A stretch of 64,000 nucleotides of DNA from GCA-2712985 sp964515905 (GTDB taxonomy: Bacteria; Pseudomonadota; Alphaproteobacteria; UBA7887). Made by a program: the position numbers and the translations under genes. The notes under the pieces are model-generated. The model was given only the letters and a program-made list of their open reading frames with translations, was not told the DNA's origin and made no database searches. The stretch covers positions 1-64,000 of the forward strand of contig CAZEWK010000072.1 in NCBI GenBank assembly GCA_964515905.1, in the 5' to 3' direction. This document shows positions 46,325 to 56,800 of the stretch, piece after piece (the stretch's first letter is position 1; every line of letters starts with the position of its first letter).

Positions 46325-46801
46325 TTAGTCGTCGTTGTACGTCTTTTCCATCCGCTCGTGTCGCTCTTGCGCATCTATTGTTAGGGTTGCCACTGGACGC
46401 GCCTCTAATCGATTCAAGCCGATAGGATCACCCGTTTCTTCACAGTAACCATAGCTGCCATCTTCTATTCTTTGGAGAGCCGCCTGAATCTTAGATAAAA
46501 GTTTACGCTCCCGGTCGCGACTTCTGAGCTCAATAAGCCTTCCACTTTCAATGGAGGCTCGGTCTCCTATATCAGGAGCCTGACCCATCTCTTCCCGCAA
46601 ATTCATGATCGTCTGGGAAGACTCAGCAAGAATTTCTTCTCGCCAACCAATCAACTTCTGCTTGAAATATTCCTGCTGTACGGGATTCATGAATTCTTCG
46701 TCAACAGTAGGACGATAGTCCGTTGGCACAACGACGGGTTTGCGTTTCCGCACCCTTTTCGAGACCTTTGCAGATTTACCGTTATTTTTGCGTGCGGCCA
46801 T
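46325..46801 (-). CDS. dksA: RNA polymerase-binding transcription factor DksA
   Basis: DksA binds the secondary channel of RNA polymerase and, with ppGpp, controls rRNA and amino acid genes. The 158-residue protein has a basic N-terminus (KVSKRVRKRKPVVV), the NPVQQEYFKQKL phrase, the coiled-coil tip around DIGDRASIE and the C-terminal DGSYGYCEETGDPIGLNRLE. Only one of the usual four zinc cysteines is left, a known feature of alphaproteobacterial DksA. ATG 46801 has GGGAGG upstream; the frame is open far upstream (to 47092) by chance. Convergent with folD. Confidence 0.93.
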   Translation of the reverse strand: MAARKNNGKSAKVSKRVRKRKPVVVPTDYRPTVDEEFMNPVQQEYFKQKLIGWREEILAESSQTIMNLREEMGQAPDIGDRASIESGRLIELRSRDRERKLLSKIQAALQRIEDGSYGYCEETGDPIGLNRLEARPVATLTIDAQERHERMEKTYNDD

Positions 46802-46840
46802 GCCGCCTCCCTTTTTTTCACGGCCGTTCAAACCGGGCGG

Positions 46841-46869
46841 AGTATATAAATCCGGACTGCTGGCTGCAA
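46841..46869 (-). promoter_or_regulatory. Strong dksA promoter
   Basis: On the minus strand TTGCAG (46869-46864), 17 bases, then TATACT (46846-46841), about 40 bases before the ATG. The rest of the 352-base gap up to the dioxygenase stop has no convincing gene: the open frames there start inside the dioxygenase or lack ribosome sites. Confidence 0.65.
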
Positions 46870-47153
46870 CCGACACTTTTAGCCAAACAAGCAAAAAAAC
46901 GTTTGACGCAAAAAGCTTATATCTGATCTTTCTGGGTACTGGAAAATTAGTGGAGGGAAATCCAATACCGAAAACTCGTGCTATCCAGCCCAACTCCACC
47001 AAAAGACAGGCCAAATCTGCTCCAGTAAATTTACAACAAGCAATGCTCTCAGAGCTCTTGGATTGTTCCGAACTCCAAACAACCTTTCCCAATCCTTGGC
47101 GCCAAGACGCTCCCAGATCAAGGAATCATCCACGGTTCTTTCGAATGAATCGC

Positions 47154-47885
47154 TTAACCCTGGTTGATTTGTTCCAAAAGTTCCGCCGGAGGAACCCATC
47201 CCTCAGCTAGGACGAGATCAAACCTTCCTGTTTTCGCCCCATTAGCGTTGCTCTGATCAAAAGAAACTTCTAGAGCAGAACGTTGTCCTGGTGTTAGTTC
47301 CTGCAAAAGCCGGTCAGCGTCGTTCAATGGATCACCAGCAAAATACATCTGAGTCGTAACCGAAGGATTGAATGGAGCGCTCACATGAACATGAATATGT
47401 GGTGGTCGCATCCAAGGACCCATTGCCATATAACTGCCCGGTTTAATGGTAACAAACCGGTACTCACCGTTTTCATCCGTCGATACACGAGCGTAGCCTT
47501 GAAAATTAGGATCTAGTGGACGATCCTCCGCACCATCTCTTGGGTGGGCATACCTTCCGTTAGCATTAGCCTGCCATATCTCCAAGACACAACCTCCTAC
47601 AGGATTGCATTTAGCATCTGTGACTTGACCTGTGATTTCAATTACTTCACCAGAAGCGCGTCCACTACCCCCTGCAACTCGGGTGAGATCCCAATCCTGT
47701 TCATCTACAACCACGGGATAAAACGGTCCATCCACCTGGGCTGCTGTCAAAGAACAAGCCGCCTGCACCGCTGAAGGAACCGACACCATCGCAGCGCCGG
47801 AGGCCAATCCTGTTAGCACTCTTCGTCGACTGACAATCGGGTAACTTACCTTCCTCGCCAATTCTTTGTTGTCGTCCATTAACAT
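47154..47885 (-). CDS. Intradiol ring-cleavage dioxygenase-like protein, Tat-exported
   Basis: A 243-residue protein of the protocatechuate/catechol intradiol dioxygenase fold. Non-haem iron ligands are visible: Y112 (NGRYAHP), Y152 (KPGSYMA), H163 and H165 (PPHIHVHV). The N-terminus has a Tat-type signal, SRRRVLTGLASGAAM (from residue 19), ending near AQAA, so the enzyme is probably periplasmic. Such exported intradiol enzymes are mostly uncharacterised. ATG 47885 has GGAGGG 5 bases upstream. It lies downstream of the MMPL exporter and an aromatic amino acid decarboxylase on the same strand. Confidence 0.85.
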   Translation of the reverse strand: MLMDDNKELARKVSYPIVSRRRVLTGLASGAAMVSVPSAVQAACSLTAAQVDGPFYPVVVDEQDWDLTRVAGGSGRASGEVIEITGQVTDAKCNPVGGCVLEIWQANANGRYAHPRDGAEDRPLDPNFQGYARVSTDENGEYRFVTIKPGSYMAMGPWMRPPHIHVHVSAPFNPSVTTQMYFAGDPLNDADRLLQELTPGQRSALEVSFDQSNANGAKTGRFDLVLAEGWVPPAELLEQINQG

Positions 47886-48050
47886 TGAATCCCTCCCTCT
47901 AACTAAAAAAATTCAAAGTGAACTGATTATAGGGTCTAAAATAGCCCCACTTGCAAGATTTCTTAAGCCGGGATCGATCTTTGCAAGGCAGCATTGTCCT
48001 AGCCTCTAGCCAAGCCAAAAATAAATCAAATAAACCCCAGCTTTCTGAGC

Positions 48051-50366
48051 CTACTTACTATTTCGATCGAGCTTCATCAGGAGAGGAGGCAGGAACAAGA
48101 AATCCGCTATCAAGGCAAATGCGATCGTTACGGAGCTTAAAAGTCCCATATCCGAGTTCACTTTAAAGCTTGAAATGGCTAATGCACCAAACCCTGTAAC
48201 CAACGTAACGGATGTGATAGAGAGGGCTACCCCGACAGTTCTAAATGCGTATCGAGTTGCTTCAACGCTATTCATTCCGAGCTCTCTCTGCGCTCGCAAG
48301 TATTTGCTCAAAAAATGAACCGTGTCATCTACCACAATCCCAAGGGTCATGGCCAAGACAATAGCTATTGATAAACCAACATTCCCATTGAAATACCCCC
48401 ATAACCCAAAAGCCATCGCGGCAGGGAATAAATTTGGGATCAAACTTAGTAAACCCATCTTTAGGCTACGTAACGCAAATATAAGAATGAGGGATATTAC
48501 GAATAGTGCGGTGATGGATCCCCCTAACATAGATTCTATATTGCGACCGGAGATGTGCGAAAACACTACCGATAACCCCGTCCCTGGCGCATGTGCTTTT
48601 GGCATATTCTCTGACAACCATTTTTGTGCGCGAGCGTCCAGTTGCCGGATTTCCTTCGAGGAAATTTCTTTCACCGAGACCATAAGCTGACTTGCCGACT
48701 TTGGAACATTAATTTGGTTATTCAAATCCAGGCCGTACGGTAACGACATTTCGTATAGGAGAAGATATTGTGCCGCGAGATCGCGCTCCTCTGGGAGACT
48801 ATAAAATGCGGGATCATCACCATTCATACTTTGATTAAGCCGCTTAAAAACTTCGGTAATCGCTGCCACATGTGTGACTTTAGGCTGGGATTTGAACCAT
48901 CGTCCGAAATTTTCCAAGTTCCTAAGGTATTCGGGATCCGAAATGCCACCTTCTTCCAGAGCCGGGACAGAGTACTGTAGCATTTGCAAGCCATTCAAAT
49001 TCGCTTCTGTAAAGTCCGATGTCACACGGATAGGAACGGAAGTATCAAAATACTTTAGAAAATTGTCATCTAAGTCTATCCGGGAAATTCCGAATACCAG
49101 CAACACGATGGCGGCTCCTGTACCCCAAAAGAGTTTGTCCCGGTTGGTCACAACAAAGTTAGCAAGCCCATCCATCACACGGCTTCCAATGCCGCTGCCT
49201 TCGGGGACTCTAGCCGGTAAAATAGCGATCAAGGCAGGCAATAAAGTTACAGAAAGAACGAAAGCAGCCATGACCCCAGTAGCAACGATGTTTCCGAGCA
49301 AACGGAATGGCGGGGCGTCAGAAAAATTCATGCACAGAAATCCTATGGCGGTGGTAATGCTAGTAATAAATACTGGCGCAATATTAATTCTTAGCGCCTC
49401 AACCAATGCATCGTTTTTTTCAGTGCCCCCCTGCATAGACAACCGCATACTAGCTAGTATATGGACACTATGCGCCACAGAGAGCGTAAGAATGATAATT
49501 GGCGATATCTCCGAAGAAGGCGCAAGCACGGCCTTAGCCCAACCAAAAACCCCCAAAGCTCCAAACACGGACATAAGTATTACCACCAAAGTTGCAAAAG
49601 TGCCCGAAATAGTCCGTGTTGAAATCCCTATAATCACTAATATGAACAAGAACATTAGTGGAAACAAAGTTTGAAGGTCTTTCATTGGTATCTCGACGAA
49701 AGCCATATTGAGAGCAACGCTACCTTGAAGATAGACTTCAATATTTGGGTATCTCGCTTCAAACCTTTCCTTGAGACCACGAGCAAAAACCATAATTTCA
49801 GGGACTTCATTAAGGGACTTCTCTGGCTTGATAACCAGCACCTGTACTGCCGTAACGTGTGCTTCACGTGACAACAACCTACCAACCAGCGCTGGCCGAT
49901 CCATAGCAACTGCTCGAACGTCAGCGAGTTCTTCATCATTGTATGCCACAGCGCCCTGGACTAGGTCATGAACGACCAGATCATCCCCATCTGCTCGTGT
50001 ATTTTGATAATTGCTAACGGAGTCGACCCGGGTTGAGTAGGGTGTTTGCCAACTCTGTTCGGTAAGCCATTCAACAGCGTTTAGAGTATCGCGAGTAAAT
50101 ACATTTCTGTCCTTCGGCACTAAAATGAACAGTAAATTCTCTGTTTTCACGTACGTATTTTCAAGTTGTTCAAGAGCTAATAGGTGGGGATTTTCCTCAC
50201 TGAAAAAAACTCGTGCATCTGGATTCATTGTTAAAAAACGAATGCCCGAAGCAGCCACCAAAAAGAGTGATAGCGACAACGTGAGAACCAACCAACGATT
50301 CCGAGTGACCCATCGGCCGTACAAAACAGCACTCGTGTCAGATCCAGTAGAGATTATATCGGGCAT
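48051..50366 (-). CDS. RND/MMPL family exporter
   Basis: A 771-residue membrane protein with two halves, each with a large periplasmic loop and a 6-helix block, 12 helices in all. The blocks contain GFLCMNFSDAPPFRLLG and VDDTVHFLSKYLRAQ-like sequences of the MMPL and sterol-sensing RND group (predicted exporters of lipids or hydrophobic molecules). No periplasmic adaptor or TolC gene is adjacent, consistent with an inner-membrane lipid exporter. The neighbouring decarboxylase start is 75 bases upstream on the same strand. Confidence 0.85.
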   Translation of the reverse strand: MPDIISTGSDTSAVLYGRWVTRNRWLVLTLSLSLFLVAASGIRFLTMNPDARVFFSEENPHLLALEQLENTYVKTENLLFILVPKDRNVFTRDTLNAVEWLTEQSWQTPYSTRVDSVSNYQNTRADGDDLVVHDLVQGAVAYNDEELADVRAVAMDRPALVGRLLSREAHVTAVQVLVIKPEKSLNEVPEIMVFARGLKERFEARYPNIEVYLQGSVALNMAFVEIPMKDLQTLFPLMFLFILVIIGISTRTISGTFATLVVILMSVFGALGVFGWAKAVLAPSSEISPIIILTLSVAHSVHILASMRLSMQGGTEKNDALVEALRINIAPVFITSITTAIGFLCMNFSDAPPFRLLGNIVATGVMAAFVLSVTLLPALIAILPARVPEGSGIGSRVMDGLANFVVTNRDKLFWGTGAAIVLLVFGISRIDLDDNFLKYFDTSVPIRVTSDFTEANLNGLQMLQYSVPALEEGGISDPEYLRNLENFGRWFKSQPKVTHVAAITEVFKRLNQSMNGDDPAFYSLPEERDLAAQYLLLYEMSLPYGLDLNNQINVPKSASQLMVSVKEISSKEIRQLDARAQKWLSENMPKAHAPGTGLSVVFSHISGRNIESMLGGSITALFVISLILIFALRSLKMGLLSLIPNLFPAAMAFGLWGYFNGNVGLSIAIVLAMTLGIVVDDTVHFLSKYLRAQRELGMNSVEATRYAFRTVGVALSITSVTLVTGFGALAISSFKVNSDMGLLSSVTIAFALIADFLFLPPLLMKLDRNSK

Positions 50367-50441
50367 TAGTTTGTTCCCTTGCTATAAATTTCGGACAAAG
50401 ACTTTGCCGATTTAAAATCGTTTTACAATGGAATAAATTTT

Positions 50442-51869
50442 TTAGTCCTCGAGTATCATTTTTCGGGCGGTTATTTTTATTTGATCCCAAAGAGCTTCTA
50501 CATGGCACCACCTAGTTCTAGTTTGGCCGATCGAAATTCGAATTGTAAAAACACCATTTAATCTCGTATGGGTTATATAAGCTCCACCACCACTATTGAT
50601 TCTTTCAACGAGCCGTTCATTCAAGCAATCCAACTGTTTTGATTTTCTCTGTCCTTGGGGACAATACCGAAAGCAAACGAGAGCTAGTGGCGTTGGAGCA
50701 AGGCATTCAAAATCGCGTTCCAAGTCAATTAACCGAGCCAGTTCTTGCGCATATTTGATATGGGTACGAACCATATCACGGAGCTGCTCTATCCCATAAG
50801 AACGAAGTACGAACCAAAGCTTCAATGCCCGGAATCTCCGTCCCAAGGGTACACCCCAATCTCGATAATTACGTTCAGTGCTTCCCCTCAAGCTTTTCAA
50901 ATACTCCGGAAGAATTGACAAAGTTTTGAGTAATACCTCCGGGGATTTCACAAAATACGCTGAACAATCAAAGTTTGTGAACAACCACTTATGGGGGTTA
51001 AATACAAAACTGTCGACGCCCTCCACTCCCTCAATCATCCAACGAAACTCGGGGTTGATCAAAGCGCTCCCAGCCCAAGCGGCATCAACATGAAGCCACA
51101 CTTGGTGTCGCTTGCAAATATTTGCAATCTCCTTCAACGGGTCGATCGCCGAACTACTCGTGGTTCCCAATACGGCAACAACACAAATTGGCAGCCGCCC
51201 CGCAGCTATATCAACCTCTATGGCTTCTGTCAGCGCACGTGTGTCCATTGCAAAACTGTCGGTTACCGGCACTTGACGGAAGTTATTTTCCCCTAAGCCA
51301 GCAATCCTGACATTCTTCTCAACAGATGAATGGCACTCGGTTGAACCATATATGATCATTTTTGGCCCACCGCTCAAACCGGAAGAATTGCCTTGCCAAT
51401 TTGTTGCACGCTCACGAGCACTGAGAATTGCACATAACGTTGCGGAAGACGCCGAATCTTGGATAACACCCTCAAATTGAGAAGGAAGCCCTATGAGTAC
51501 GCGCAGCCACTCCATCATACGGTGCTCCAACTCCGTACCCGCCGGAGATGTTTCCCAACTCATACATTGTGCACCGATTGTGGCAGTAAGCATCTCTGCC
51601 AATACCGACGGAGGGCTGGAATTAGCAGGAAAGTAGGCAAAGAAGGAGGGGTGTTGCCAGTGCGACATACCGGGAAGAATGATTTCCTTAAAATCGTCAA
51701 AAATTTGTTGAAACTCTTCGCCTTCTATGGGCGCTTCCAGTGGTAATCGTTCCGATATCTCATTGAAACCAACTTGTGACCGAACTGGATAAGCCTCTAT
51801 ATTATTTAAATAATCTGCCATCCAGTCTACCAATCCATGAGCGTTTCTCCGGAAATTTTCGATATCCAT
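50442..51869 (-). CDS. Aromatic L-amino acid decarboxylase-like PLP enzyme
   Basis: A group II PLP decarboxylase of 475 residues. The protein has HWQHPSFFAYFPANSSPPSVL, a WETSPAGTELEHRMMEWLR segment, HVDAAWAGSAL and the Schiff-base lysine K294 in FVFNPHKWLFTNFD. The signatures match the aromatic amino acid decarboxylase/tyrosine decarboxylase family (tyrosine, DOPA, tryptophan or phenylalanine to amine). Exact substrate unknown. Divergent from alkA and upstream of the MMPL exporter. Confidence 0.88.
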   Translation of the reverse strand: MDIENFRRNAHGLVDWMADYLNNIEAYPVRSQVGFNEISERLPLEAPIEGEEFQQIFDDFKEIILPGMSHWQHPSFFAYFPANSSPPSVLAEMLTATIGAQCMSWETSPAGTELEHRMMEWLRVLIGLPSQFEGVIQDSASSATLCAILSARERATNWQGNSSGLSGGPKMIIYGSTECHSSVEKNVRIAGLGENNFRQVPVTDSFAMDTRALTEAIEVDIAAGRLPICVVAVLGTTSSSAIDPLKEIANICKRHQVWLHVDAAWAGSALINPEFRWMIEGVEGVDSFVFNPHKWLFTNFDCSAYFVKSPEVLLKTLSILPEYLKSLRGSTERNYRDWGVPLGRRFRALKLWFVLRSYGIEQLRDMVRTHIKYAQELARLIDLERDFECLAPTPLALVCFRYCPQGQRKSKQLDCLNERLVERINSGGGAYITHTRLNGVFTIRISIGQTRTRWCHVEALWDQIKITARKMILED

Positions 51870-51926
51870 TTCTCAAACCTTTACAAAAAGTTTAACCGTA
51901 TTATCAATTAGTAACCGTACATCATA

Positions 51927-52592
51927 ATGAATGACCCGCTTATCAAAATGAAGAAGATACTGACACATACTGCTAACCCCCCACCTTATTGGGCAAAGGC
52001 CCGGCGATTTCTGCTAAAAGAAGATCCTATTCTTGCTGAGATCTTAAAACGCCATCGTTCTGAAAAACTAATTCCTCGAAAAGACGCTTTCTTGTCACTT
52101 GCCCGATCCATTGTGGGACAACAGATATCGGTCAAGGCCGCCCAAAGCGTGTGGGATAAGTTATCCGTGGAACTTAGAGAAATAACTTCTGTAACCGTTG
52201 CTTCAACTAAAATAGAGCGCCTGAGAAGATGTGGGCTTTCAAAACAAAAGGCCTCTTATCTTCTAGAACTAGCAATGCATTTTGATCAAGGTTCTATTAA
52301 TATCAAAGAATGGCAAAACCTAGACGATCAAGAAATAGTGAAGCTGTTAACAAAATTCAGAGGAATTGGGCCTTGGACAGCAGAAATGTTCTTAATTTTT
52401 CATATGGAACGACCTGACGTTTTTCCTATAGCAGATCTCGGAGTCCAAAAAGCAATGCGTGTGCATTTCAACAACGGAAAAACAATGTCAAAAGAAAAAA
52501 TGGTGGCTAGAGCCGAGCAATGGAGGCCGTGGCGATCTGTTGCGGTATGGTATTTATGGCGGAGTTTGGATCCTTTGCCCGTCGATTATTGA
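51927..52592 (+). CDS. alkA: DNA-3-methyladenine glycosylase II (HhH-GPD)
   Basis: A 221-residue base-excision repair glycosylase with the helix-hairpin-helix GIGPWTAEMFLIF and catalytic aspartate in FPIADLGVQKAM. ARSIVGQQISVKAAQSVWDK is the conserved start of the HhH-GPD fold. It excises 3-methyladenine and related alkylated bases. The N-terminal TBP-like domain of E. coli AlkA is absent, as in the short AlkA/MagIII-like forms. Starts at ATG 51927 or 51948. Confidence 0.9.
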   Translation: MNDPLIKMKKILTHTANPPPYWAKARRFLLKEDPILAEILKRHRSEKLIPRKDAFLSLARSIVGQQISVKAAQSVWDKLSVELREITSVTVASTKIERLRRCGLSKQKASYLLELAMHFDQGSINIKEWQNLDDQEIVKLLTKFRGIGPWTAEMFLIFHMERPDVFPIADLGVQKAMRVHFNNGKTMSKEKMVARAEQWRPWRSVAVWYLWRSLDPLPVDY

Positions 52593-52706
52593 AGGAAGAC
52601 GTCTATATACAAGTGCAAGATCGGTTACATCACCTCGAAATATGATATAAGTCGAAGTTATAAGGTCACGTACTTGAGCGCATCCAGCCCCTGGGATCAT
52701 TAATAA

Positions 52707-53810
52707 ATGAATGCACTAGTAGTAAAAACGGCTATTTTGGCGGCACTAATCGTATTCTATGCTCGTCCCTTAAGCGCGCAACAAGAAGCCATAGTGGGAG
52801 TTGATCAGGTAATACTAGAGCCACTATCACAGACACAACCAATCATCGGACAATTCGTGGCCCGTCAGGCAGGTATAGTGTCGGCAAGAGTCGCGGGAAC
52901 CGTGACCGAGGTGCGCATGGACGTCGGAGACCGTGTCCAACTGGGCGACATTTTGGCCATTATAGATCTCGACAGAATGACCCTTCTCAGAAACGCGGCA
53001 AAAGCGCGATCGGATCAGGCGAAGGCCCAGGAGGATGCGGCACTCGCACGATTTAATAAACGCCAAAATGAATTATCCCGTATTGAAGGCATCAGGGACT
53101 CTGCTGCCTACAGCGAAGCAAAACATGACGAAGCAATCCAAAATGTTTTCGAGGCAGAGGCTGAAGCAGTTGCTGCAACAGCACGGTTTGTAGAAGCTCA
53201 TGCCATGTCTATGCTGGCCGAAGGAAATTTAATCAATGCCCGAGTGCGAGCACCATACGACGGCGTAGTGCGGACACGCTACACTGAAAAAGGCTCTTAT
53301 CTAAAGACTGGAGATCCTGTGCTGGATCTTGTCAACGACACAGACATCGAAATCGAGGTATTCGTCCCTTCTAATAGAGTACCTGGATTAATACCTGGCA
53401 CACGCATTCAAATTCAACCTTCCGACGGAACCACACAAACAGCAGTTGTGCGTGGTATTGGCGCCGAAGAGAATTCGGCTTCTAGGACTAGGCTAATCCG
53501 ATTCGTTCCTGAAATAATGGAAGGGGCAAAATACGGAGTAGGAGAATCGGTTGATGCCCTTCTACCGTTGGGATTACCAAGGGACACGGTTACAGTGCAC
53601 AAGGATGCAGTCCTAAAACGCCAAGGGATGTCTCTAGTATATGTAGTAGACGAAGAGAACACTGCACAGATTCGACCGGTTGACCTCGGGGATGCAATCG
53701 GAACTCGCTTTGAGGTTCTTTCAGGGCTATCCGTTGGCGAAACCGTGGTTACGAGAGGAAATGAGCGGTTGAGGCCAGGGCAAGCCGTTCGGCTTGGAAG
53801 CGAAGAATAA
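52707..53810 (+). CDS. RND efflux periplasmic adaptor (membrane fusion protein)
   Basis: A 367-residue periplasmic adaptor with a signal peptide ending about residue 24 (PLSAQQ). It has the two lipoyl half-motifs (SARVAGTVTEVRMDVGDRVQ and NARVRAPYDGVVRTRYTEKG), a long coiled-coil hairpin between them (residues 95-155) and a beta-barrel. It connects the RND permease to an outer-membrane channel. The next gene starts directly after its stop codon, so the two form an operon. Confidence 0.93.
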   Translation: MNALVVKTAILAALIVFYARPLSAQQEAIVGVDQVILEPLSQTQPIIGQFVARQAGIVSARVAGTVTEVRMDVGDRVQLGDILAIIDLDRMTLLRNAAKARSDQAKAQEDAALARFNKRQNELSRIEGIRDSAAYSEAKHDEAIQNVFEAEAEAVAATARFVEAHAMSMLAEGNLINARVRAPYDGVVRTRYTEKGSYLKTGDPVLDLVNDTDIEIEVFVPSNRVPGLIPGTRIQIQPSDGTTQTAVVRGIGAEENSASRTRLIRFVPEIMEGAKYGVGESVDALLPLGLPRDTVTVHKDAVLKRQGMSLVYVVDEENTAQIRPVDLGDAIGTRFEVLSGLSVGETVVTRGNERLRPGQAVRLGSEE

Positions 53811-56800
53811 ATGGGCCTCATACGAATTTCCATTGGCCGACCAACTGCAGTCGTAGCAGCAGTTCTAATGATCCTGATATTTGGGTTTTTAGCACTCCAA
53901 CGCATCCCGATCCAGTTAACCCCAGATGTCCGCAAACCCGTCATAACGGTCACAACACAATGGGCCGGTGGTTCACCTGTCGAGATGGAACGAGAGGTGA
54001 TCAACCGTCAAGAAGAAGTTATCAAAGGAATAGAAGGCATAACAAAAGTAGAAAGCCGGTCGCAAGATGGACGTGGGACCCTTACGCTAGAATTTGAGAT
54101 TGATAGCGATATGAACCGAGCTCTCTTAATAGTTTCAAATCGTCTTAACCAAATTACTGGGTATCCTGAAGAAGCGAACGAACCTGTAATTGATACTTCG
54201 GGACTTGAAGATAATCCAATCGCCTGGTTCATCTTGAGCAGACTACCCGGCAATAACCGCGCTTTAGAAACCTACGGCGATTTCTCTGAAGATGTTATTC
54301 AGGAACGGTTGGAGAGGGTTACCGGCGTTTCTCGCACAAATGTTTATGGCGGTAGCGAGAGCGAAATGAGAATCATTATTGACCCAGACAAATTAGCGCG
54401 CTACCGCCTAACCGTGCCCGACGTTGTTTCCGCCCTCCGAGTAGCAAACTCTTCTATTTCAGCCGGCGACATTGACGAAGGAAAGCGTCGATATGTTGTG
54501 CGCACAGAGGGAGAATTGCAGTCCGTAGAACAGGTGCGCGATGTAGTAGTAACTAGTGCAGAAACAGAGACCAGAGGTGGTATTGGAAGGGTAACAATTG
54601 GCGATATCGCTGATGTCCGTTTTATGTTCAAAGAACCGAGACACAAGATTCGTTTTCTTGGCGATGAGGCTATCGCCGTCAACGCCATAAGAGCAACTGG
54701 CGCCAATGTTATAGAAACGATGGACGGCATTTACCAAGCTGTCGAAGAGCTTAATGAATATGCTCTGCCCCAAGCCGGATTAGAAATCGCGCAAGTCTAT
54801 GACGAGACCATATACATTAATTCTGCAATTTCTCTTGTCCAACAAAACATCTATGTGGGTGGCACCTTCGCTGTACTCATTCTTATTTGTTTTCTCCGTT
54901 CGTTCAGAGCGACATTAATCGTATCCATGGCAATACCCGTATCCGTAGTTGCATCTTTTGTCGCCATGGCGGCAATGGGAAGATCTATAAATGTGATTTC
55001 CTTAGCCGGTATTGCTTTCGCCGTTGGAATGGTTGTGGATGCCGCAATCGTTGTGCTCGAAAATATCTACCGCCATCGAGAAAATGGGATGACTTCACAA
55101 GATGCAGCCATGGAGGGTACGAAACAGGTATGGTCCGCCGTCCTTGTATCTGCATTAACTACGGTTCTGGTTTTCATTCCAATATTAGTAATGCAATTGG
55201 AGGCAGGCCAACTATTTAGAGACATTGCAGTAGCAATTTCTGTAGCTGTCCTGATGTCCTTACTCGTTTCTATCACAATGATACCAGCGCTCTCAAAACG
55301 CCTATTAAAGGAGCCGCGACCGCCAGCAACTCGAATATCGATACCCGTCATCGATACACTGGCACGCGGCTTTGCAGGAATTTTGCTGCGATATACAGGG
55401 TTAATTACTAAAAACAGAATGGCGTCGGCACTGATCGTTGTAACACTCGTGTTTGGAACTGGGACCTCTGGATATTTGTTTCTACCAAAGTTGGAATATC
55501 TCCCCGAAGGGAATAGAAATCTAATTTTTGGCGTAATGCTGCCGCCTCCGGGATACAATCTAGATACAATGAACAGCATTGCCACAAGAATAGAGGACAA
55601 AGTACGCCATCTCTGGTCAAGTGTAACAGGGCCAGTCGCCGAACCCGGCGCACCGCCAAAAATTGGAAATTTCTTCTTTGTAGCCTTCCCGAACATGGCT
55701 TTTTTCGGAGCCGGCGCCGTCGATCGTACTCGCGTTGCTGAGCTCATTCCGGTTCTGACTGGCACTCTATACGACGAGCCCGGAACCTACGGATTCTTCA
55801 ATCAGCCTAGTTTATTCAGCAGAGATATAGGTGGGGCGAGAACTGTTGCTCTTGATATTTCTGGCCCTAACCTAGAATCTGTAATTACGATCGCACAGAA
55901 AGCTGCTGGCATCATTGGAGGTATTTTTCCACGTTCTGAAGGCCACCAAATGAGGCCAAAACCTGGTCTTGAACTGGGTGCACCCGAAATTCGCCTCTAC
56001 CCTAACCGAGTTCTCCTAGCAGATAACGGAGTTAACGCTCTCGCACTGGGCCAAAGTGTGGACGCATTTAATGATGGCCTTCGGGTCACCGAAATTACGG
56101 TCGACGGACGAAGAATTGATCTGACATTGCGAGGCCAAGAAAATAAAATCGATCGCACGCAGGGGCTAGAAAATTTACCAGTAGTGACACCAGACGGGCG
56201 CATCCTACCTGTCAGCTCCTTAGCCGACATCGAGCTGACCGCGGGCCCCACAGAGATTCGACATTTAGAACGAGAAAGAACCGTGACACTGCAAATCATG
56301 CCTACAGCAGCGGTTGCGCTCGAGGAAGCCATTCATATGGTTGAAACACAAGTGATCGAACCATTAGAATCGGAGGGGCTCCCAACAGGAGTCGCTATAG
56401 GGTTATCTGGAACAGCAGACCAATTAAGTCAAACTTTCGATGCGATGATAGTTAACCTTATCGTCGCAATTGTCATTGTATACTTGTTAATGGCCGTTTT
56501 ATTCGAGAGTTTTCTATATCCTGCCATCATCATGCTTTCAGTACCGACCGCTCTAGCTGGTGGTGTTCTTGGACTTGGACTATTGAACCTCCTATATCTC
56601 CAACCTTTAGATATGCTCACACTTTTGGGATTCACGATCCTTGTTGGTATTGTGGTAAACAATGCGATTTTATTGGTTCACCAAACCCTGTACCACATAA
56701 GAAACGATGGCAGCGAGGTCCGTGCTGCCATTCTTGAGGCAACACGGAATAGGTTGCGACCAATCTTCATGTCAACTTTGACGAGCGTGTTCGGCATGCT

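Noticed and set aside
46802..47092. Long N-terminal extension of DksA
   Set aside because: The frame is open but the sequence is unlike DksA; GGGAGG and a promoter support the start at 46801.
46981..47199. 72-residue minus-strand ORF rich in tryptophan at its end
   Set aside because: It starts inside the dioxygenase gene in another frame, has no ribosome site, and overlaps the dksA leader.
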